Source of the DNA: an uncultured Clostridia bacterium
GTDB taxonomy: Bacteria; Bacillota; Clostridia; TANB77; CAG-508
NCBI GenBank assembly: GCA_934167175.1
Contig: CAKPKF010000002.1
Coordinates: 56,050 to 120,049, forward strand
Reading direction: 5' to 3'
Length of the DNA: 64,000 nucleotides
The notes beneath the pieces were generated by a model. It made no database searches, was not told where the DNA came from, and worked only from the letters and a program-made list of their open reading frames with translations. The position numbers and the translations under genes were made by a program. This document shows positions 59,582 through 64,000 of the stretch, one piece after another (the first letter of the stretch is position 1; the number at the start of each line of letters is the position of its first letter).

Positions 59582-59704
59582 TTAGCAACATCCACCTCTA
59601 CCATTGCCACAGCAACAGAATATTAAAATTAAAATTATTATAATACAGCAGCAGTTGTCACCAAATCCGAAACCGCCACATCCGCAACCTCTATTTTCTG
59701 GCAT
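59582..59704 (-). CDS. Tiny Cys/Gly-rich membrane protein, 40 residues
   Basis: ATG 59704 follows AAAGGGGGG. The product has a Cys/Gly head (NRGCGCGGFGFGDNCCC), a short hydrophobic span (IIIILILIF) and a Cys-rich tail (CCCGNGRGGCC). About a quarter of its residues are Cys. It is a paralogue in design of the next gene. It resembles the small Cys-rich or YjcZ-type sporulation proteins in shape only. Confidence 0.65.
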   Translation of the reverse strand: MPENRGCGCGGFGFGDNCCCIIIILILIFCCCGNGRGGCC

Positions 59705-59758
59705 GTTGTTTCCCCCCTTTCAAAGTTTAAAATTATACTTTTCTGGAAATAGGGTAGG

Positions 59759-59884
59759 TTAACAACAGCTATTGTCACATCCACAATCGGAACAGCAAAG
59801 TGAATTTCTGTTACCGCATCCGCAGAAAAGTAGTAAAAACAAGATTATGAACCATAAAATCTCACTATTACAACAATTTCCCAT
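59759..59884 (-). CDS. Tiny Cys-rich membrane protein, 41 residues
   Basis: ATG 59884 lies behind GGGGAGG, which argues against an upstream in-frame start at 59947. The product reads MGNCCNSEILWFIILFLLLF, then CGCGNRNSLCCSDCGCDNSCC: a short N-terminal Cys pair, one hydrophobic span and a Cys-dense tail. The Cys count suggests disulfide cross-linking or metal binding on the outside. The inverted repeat AAAGAAC/GTTCTTT at 59903-59925 sits just upstream of its ribosome site. Confidence 0.65.
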   Translation of the reverse strand: MGNCCNSEILWFIILFLLLFCGCGNRNSLCCSDCGCDNSCC

Positions 59885-60013
59885 CTTTATAGACCTCCCC
59901 TTAAAAGAACTTTTATTTTGTTCTTTAGTATGGTATATCTTATTCAAAAGGCAAAGAATGTGTTACAGAGTAGAATAAATTAATAAAAATCAAAAAAAAT
60001 AAATATTTAATGG

Positions 60014-60042
60014 TTTACAAACATAAAAATCCATAATATAAT
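60014..60042 (+). promoter_or_regulatory. Promoter of the sortase cluster
   Basis: TTTACA (60014-60019), a 17-base spacer and TATAAT (60037-60042). Confidence 0.65.
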
Positions 60043-60112
60043 GTACACGTATTTTAATTTTTAATAATAAAATATAACTTCTTGAATTAAATTTATTATG
60101 GGAGGGAATGTT

Positions 60113-61114
60113 ATGAGACATTTAAAAACAAAGCTGAGCTTAGTAATGTTAATTAGCATTGTATTTACAATAATGTTACAAGTATCAGTTTTAGCTACAA
60201 ATGAAAAATTAATAATTGTAAAAAAAGCCGAAGAAAAATATATAATTTACATGGATGGAGTAAAAAATGAAAAATTTGAATTTGCTTTTTCGAGTGACAA
60301 AGAAGCAGAAAAAACATCGCTAGATTATATAAATAGTATTCAAACTACAGATTCAACAGAAGTTGCATATTTAGATAGTGAATTACTAAATAAAGTTACA
60401 GATAAAAATAACATCTATATATGGGCAAAGAGTGGAGAAAACTACATTGTAGAAGCTGAAAAAGTTGACTTAAATGAGTCAATAGAAGAAAATAAAATAA
60501 AACAGGTTGATAATATTACAAAAAGAATACGTGTTAATACTGAAGAAATGGAAACCAGAGAAGAAGTTATTGATAACGTGAAAACTACAATAACAACAGG
60601 TAAAGTAGATATATTAGAAGATAAATCAAATACTTATTATTATCAACTTATAAGACTACCTAATACAGAAGATTACAATAGATTAATGAGTTTGGCAGAA
60701 AAAATCTATAAATTAAATCAAAATATAAGCACTTTTGAAAAGTTAGCTAAATCTAAAGAATTTTATAATCTATATAATAAATTAATCCCAAACACAAATG
60801 ATGAAAATTGGTTAAAAGTAAATAATATGAAAATAAAACAACCAGAAAATTCAAAACAAGGTGAAAAATATATTGTCTGGCTAAAAATGGTTAATCCAAA
60901 TGGAGAAGAAATTGTAGATGCACAATTTTTGACATGTTATGAAGATTATAAACCAGAATATATAAAAGAAGATGTAGTTGTAAAAACTACAAATAAATTA
61001 CCTATCACGTATGACAGTATTGCATTAATTGTAATATTTGCTGTATTAATATTAGCAATTGTTATAATATATGCTATGAAAAAGAAATCTGAAAAAAATA
61101 GTAAGGAAAATTAA
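60113..61114 (+). CDS. Secreted/membrane protein in the sortase cluster
   Basis: I chose ATG 60113, five bases after GGGAGGG. The 333-residue product has a signal peptide (MRHLKTKLSLVMLISIVF, then FTIMLQVSVLA) and a C-terminal membrane helix (about 300-323) before a Lys-rich tail. The body between is charged with little hydrophobic content and has no motif I know. It looks like an anchored extracellular protein. It precedes the sortase gene with no gap, so it may be its partner or substrate, although no LPxTG-like motif is visible. Confidence 0.75.
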   Translation: MRHLKTKLSLVMLISIVFTIMLQVSVLATNEKLIIVKKAEEKYIIYMDGVKNEKFEFAFSSDKEAEKTSLDYINSIQTTDSTEVAYLDSELLNKVTDKNNIYIWAKSGENYIVEAEKVDLNESIEENKIKQVDNITKRIRVNTEEMETREEVIDNVKTTITTGKVDILEDKSNTYYYQLIRLPNTEDYNRLMSLAEKIYKLNQNISTFEKLAKSKEFYNLYNKLIPNTNDENWLKVNNMKIKQPENSKQGEKYIVWLKMVNPNGEEIVDAQFLTCYEDYKPEYIKEDVVVKTTNKLPITYDSIALIVIFAVLILAIVIIYAMKKKSEKNSKEN

Positions 61115-61115
61115 A

Positions 61116-61679
61116 GTGAAAAAGGCAAAAATATATGACATAGTATTGAAAATACTAGTTGTTATGGCATTAATCATATTAGCAATAATATGCATAAAAT
61201 ATGGAAAAAATAGAGTAAATGAAAAAAATTTAAAAGAGGTTATATCAAATATAGAAACAGAAAATATTGAAACAACAGAAGAAATAAATGGCTATAAAAT
61301 AGTTGGAATAATAGAAATTCCCAAAATAGAAATTAAATATCCAATACTAAATGAAACCAATAAAGAAAGTATGAAAATATCTATAACAAAATTTTGGGGA
61401 AATGAAATAAATAGCATTGGAAATGTGACATTAGCAGGACATAATAATAGAGATGGCACAATGTTTGGAAAAACTAAGAAATTGCAAGAAGGAGATATCA
61501 TAAATTTAACAGGACTAGACAAAAAAAAAGTTTCATACAAAATATTTAAGACATATGTTATAGATCCAGATGATGTTTCATGTGTAAAGAGTATAGAACC
61601 AGGTACGAGAGAAGTAACTTTGATTACTTGTACAAATGGTAATAAAAATAGATTAGTTACAAAAGCTAGAGAAATATAA
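61116..61679 (+). CDS. Sortase
   Basis: The 187-residue product starts at GTG 61116, with AAGGAAA upstream inside the previous gene. It has an N-terminal membrane anchor (about 9-28). The sortase core has the catalytic His near 109 (AGHNNRDGTMFGKTKKL), Cys near 172 (LITCTNGN) and Arg near 179 (NRLV). Sortases cut a sorting motif and attach proteins to the wall or to other proteins. The short length and motifs look closest to class D or related types. The class is not certain. Confidence 0.88.
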   Translation: MKKAKIYDIVLKILVVMALIILAIICIKYGKNRVNEKNLKEVISNIETENIETTEEINGYKIVGIIEIPKIEIKYPILNETNKESMKISITKFWGNEINSIGNVTLAGHNNRDGTMFGKTKKLQEGDIINLTGLDKKKVSYKIFKTYVIDPDDVSCVKSIEPGTREVTLITCTNGNKNRLVTKAREI

Positions 61680-61694
61680 AATAGGGGGTAAAAA

Positions 61695-64000
61695 ATGAAG
61701 GCAAAACTCGATTATAAAAATAAAAAGATAATTACATTAACAATTACAATATTAGTGCTTTTAGTAGTTGCAGTTTTTGGTGTAACAATGTTTTTGAAAA
61801 GTGATGACACTTCTTCAGCTGTAGGTGAAGAAACAAACCAATCAGAAAACCAAAACAAAGATGAAAATTCTGATGAAAAATTGCCGGTTGCAGGAGAAGA
61901 AAATAAAGAAAAAAATGAAACAGCCAATACAAATTCAACTGATGATAACACAAATACACAAGCTAATACAAGTAGTTTAACAAATAGCACAAGTGCTACT
62001 TCAAATGCACAAGACTCAGTGACAAATAATACGGCAAACGAAAATGTAGCAAGCACAGATGGAAACACTACTACAGAAACAACAGGAGAAGTTCCAAATA
62101 ACGAATATGTTGTAGAAAGAAAGGAAACACAAGAAAGAAAGGTAAAAGAAGACTTCTTAGTTGGATGGACTCCAATAGAATTATCAGTACTTGCTATGAA
62201 TTTAAATGCAGATATACCAGATTTAGAGTCTAATAAAAGGGCGATAACAAAATCAGGTACAAATGCAGTGTCAACAGGAGAAGAAATTACATATGAAATT
62301 ACAGTAAAAAACAATAGTGAACAAGATTTGAAAAATATAAATATTTCAGATAATATTCCAGAAGGAACAGAATATGTATCAGCGGACAACAATGGTGTAT
62401 TAAATGGACAAAAAATATTATGGAAAATGGATATAGATAAAAAATCTGAAATAAAAGTAAGTTTTAAGGTTGTGGTTGTAAAAAAAGAGGGAACAGTAAA
62501 AAATATTGCTGTTGTAAATGGAAAAGATACAAATGAAACAGAAACCCCAATTATAAAATATAGTAAAACTAGTGAAATATTAAGAGATAAAGAAGTTGTA
62601 CCTTCACCTGCTAAACCAGGAGATAGAATTACTTATAGAGTATCAGTGACAAATACTTCTGAAACTCAAAAAACAAGTGTTATAATTAAAGATGACATAC
62701 CTGAACAAACAGTACTAGATGGGAATATAAAAATTGGTAATGATGAGTACACATTAGAACAATTACAAAATGGAATAACTGTAGATTTAAATGAATTTGA
62801 AAATAAAATTTTAGAGTTTACAGTAGTTGTAAAAGAAGATGCAAAAGGTCAAATTAAGAATACAGCGGTAGTTTCAGGAAATGAAACAAATCCATCAGAT
62901 AATGATTTAGTAAATATCAAAGGAATAAAGACAGCAGAACCAAATGGAAAAGTAAAACAAGGAGATGAAATAACATACAATATAAAAGTAACTAATACAG
63001 GAAATGTATCAGGATATATTGATGTAACAGACCCAATACCAGAGCAATTGGAGTATATAGATGGTTCTATAAATAAAGAAGGTATAATAGAAGAAAATTC
63101 AGCAGTATGGAGAAATGTTGAAGTTGTTCCTGGCGAAGAACTAATATTAAGTTTTAGAGCAAAAGTAAAAGAAGGTGCAACAGGAACAATAAAAAATGTT
63201 GCAATAGTGGATGGTGAACCAACACCAGAAGTAAAAAATCCAATAATAACATTTGAAAAGACAGCATCACCAGAAGAAAAGGTAAAAGCAGGAGATAAAA
63301 TAACATATACAGTAAAAGTAAAAAATACAGGAGAAGTATCAGCTGAAAATGTAATAGTAAAAGATAAAGCTCCAGAAGGAACGACATATGTAAAAGCAAA
63401 TAATGATGGAATAAAAGCAGACAACGGAGAAATAACATGGCAAATAAAAGAAATAAAAGCAGGAGAAGAACAAGAAGTATCATTTGAAGTAACAGTAAAT
63501 GATATAAACGACAAAGATATAATCGAAAATAAAGCAACAGTAGATGGAAAAGAAACAAATAAAACAGAAAATGAATATGTAGAGCCAATAATAACAAGAG
63601 CAAAAAAGGCAAATAAAGAAACAGTAAAAGCAGGAGATGAAATAACATATACAATAACAGCAAATAATGCAGGAGGCCTAGAAAAAGAAGTAGAAATAAA
63701 AGATAAAGTACCAACAAATACAACATTTGTATCTGCAGATAAAAATGGAGTAGAAGCAAATGGAGAAGTAACATGGAAAGTTAATGTTCCAGCATATGGA
63801 AAAGCAGAAGTAACATTTACAGTAAGGGTAAATGAAGGAGCGACAGGAACAATAGCAAATAAAGCAAAAATAGACGAAGAACCAACACCAGAAGTAAAAA
63901 ATCCAATAATAACATTTGAAAAGACAGCATCACCAGAAGAAAAGGTAAAAGCAGGAGATAAAATAACATATACAGTAAAAGTAAAAAATACAGGAGAAGT
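61695..64000 (+). CDS. DUF11-repeat surface protein, 5' part
   Basis: ATG 61695 follows GGGGGT. The frame stays open to the window end, about 768 codons, so the stop is not in the window. The N-terminus has one membrane span (about 11-34), then a Ser/Thr/Asn-rich disordered stretch (about 38-130). From about residue 185 onward, DUF11-type repeats follow. Each carries EITYTIKVTNTG-like strands, D-x-x-P-E-x-T hairpins and EGATGTI(K/A)N endings. The protein is probably a sortase-processed stalk or adhesin. The region 63216-63337 is repeated exactly at 63879-64000. Confidence 0.85.
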   Translation, partial: MKAKLDYKNKKIITLTITILVLLVVAVFGVTMFLKSDDTSSAVGEETNQSENQNKDENSDEKLPVAGEENKEKNETANTNSTDDNTNTQANTSSLTNSTSATSNAQDSVTNNTANENVASTDGNTTTETTGEVPNNEYVVERKETQERKVKEDFLVGWTPIELSVLAMNLNADIPDLESNKRAITKSGTNAVSTGEEITYEITVKNNSEQDLKNINISDNIPEGTEYVSADNNGVLNGQKILWKMDIDKKSEIKVSFKVVVVKKEGTVKNIAVVNGKDTNETETPIIKYSKTSEILRDKEVVPSPAKPGDRITYRVSVTNTSETQKTSVIIKDDIPEQTVLDGNIKIGNDEYTLEQLQNGITVDLNEFENKILEFTVVVKEDAKGQIKNTAVVSGNETNPSDNDLVNIKGIKTAEPNGKVKQGDEITYNIKVTNTGNVSGYIDVTDPIPEQLEYIDGSINKEGIIEENSAVWRNVEVVPGEELILSFRAKVKEGATGTIKNVAIVDGEPTPEVKNPIITFEKTASPEEKVKAGDKITYTVKVKNTGEVSAENVIVKDKAPEGTTYVKANNDGIKADNGEITWQIKEIKAGEEQEVSFEVTVNDINDKDIIENKATVDGKETNKTENEYVEPIITRAKKANKETVKAGDEITYTITANNAGGLEKEVEIKDKVPTNTTFVSADKNGVEANGEVTWKVNVPAYGKAEVTFTVRVNEGATGTIANKAKIDEEPTPEVKNPIITFEKTASPEEKVKAGDKITYTVKVKNTGE
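63216..63337 (+). repeat. Perfect direct repeat, first copy
   Basis: These 122 bases recur without a visible mismatch at 63879-64000, an offset of 663 bases (221 codons). They encode EPTPEVKNPIITFEK and the start of the next DUF11 unit. Confidence 0.85.
63879..64000 (+). repeat. Perfect direct repeat, second copy
   Basis: The second copy of the 122-base repeat, cut by the window end. The true repeat may be longer. Confidence 0.85.

Noticed and set aside
61712..63774. Long open frames on the minus strand opposite the DUF11 gene
   Set aside because: They are low-complexity Ser/Phe/Leu-rich shadows of the repetitive plus-strand gene, without ribosome sites.
63216..64000. CRISPR-like repeat
   Set aside because: The repeat is a long in-frame coding duplication in a surface protein, with no short regular spacers.

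Overview
The window comes from a strongly AT-rich, low-GC Gram-positive bacterium, most likely an uncultured gut-type member of the Clostridia. The evidence is a ctsR-mcsA-mcsB-clpC operon, SepF and DivIVA, a T-box leader on pheST, GGAGG ribosome sites, TTGACA/TATAAT promoters, proteins with pilin-like N-termini and a sortase-linked DUF11 surface protein. Most genes are housekeeping genes in short operons separated by clear hairpin terminators. No insertion sequence, prophage, CRISPR array or rRNA was seen.

The main discovery is a translational one. Seven conserved genes are each split by one extra C placed directly before a conserved glycine GGA codon: a PdaB-like deacetylase, ctsR, rsmD, addA, mreB, mtaB and rarA. 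In all seven the codon formed in the incoming frame is CGG and the next base is A (CGGA). Skipping one base restores a full-length protein with the family's conserved glycine. I checked every CGG trimer in the coding sequence on both strands by hand. CGG occurs in frame only at these seven sites. It occurs roughly 70 times out of frame, as NNC-GGN or NCG-GNN. The other arginine codons (AGA, AGG, CGT, CGC, CGA) are used normally. The simplest reading is that CGG is not a sense codon here and that CGGA causes a +1 frameshift, or is read as a four-base glycine codon, across the genome.

Layout: 1-5.3 kb holds hypothetical proteins, a DapF-fold racemase and the deacetylase. 5.5-11.3 kb has a two-OB-fold SSB and the CtsR heat-shock/protein-arginine-kinase operon with a CtsR box. 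11.3-16.9 kb has deoD, lysS, tRNA-Gln, a membrane HTH protein, a PAP2 phosphatase and enolase. 17.1-25.6 kb has a pilin-like/FGE surface protein, mutL, miaA, an HlyD-like membrane protein, sepF and divIVA. 25.9-34.6 kb has rsmD, ftsK, a beta-CASP nuclease and a GH15 glucosidase. 34.8-45.9 kb has addA, mreB, mtaB, ruvA, rarA and a split TSUP transporter. 46-49.2 kb has an acyl-CoA ligase and a dicarboxylate symporter on the minus strand. 49.5-56.6 kb has a transglutaminase-like protein, pheST behind a T-box, and murI. 56.7-59.9 kb has a tetR-yhgE pair and two tiny Cys-rich proteins. 60.1-64 kb has a membrane protein, a sortase and a repeat-containing surface protein that runs off the window.

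The recoded genes act in the heat-shock response, ribosome and tRNA modification, recombination and cell shape. The cell must therefore frameshift efficiently to live, unless the truncated products also serve a regulatory role.
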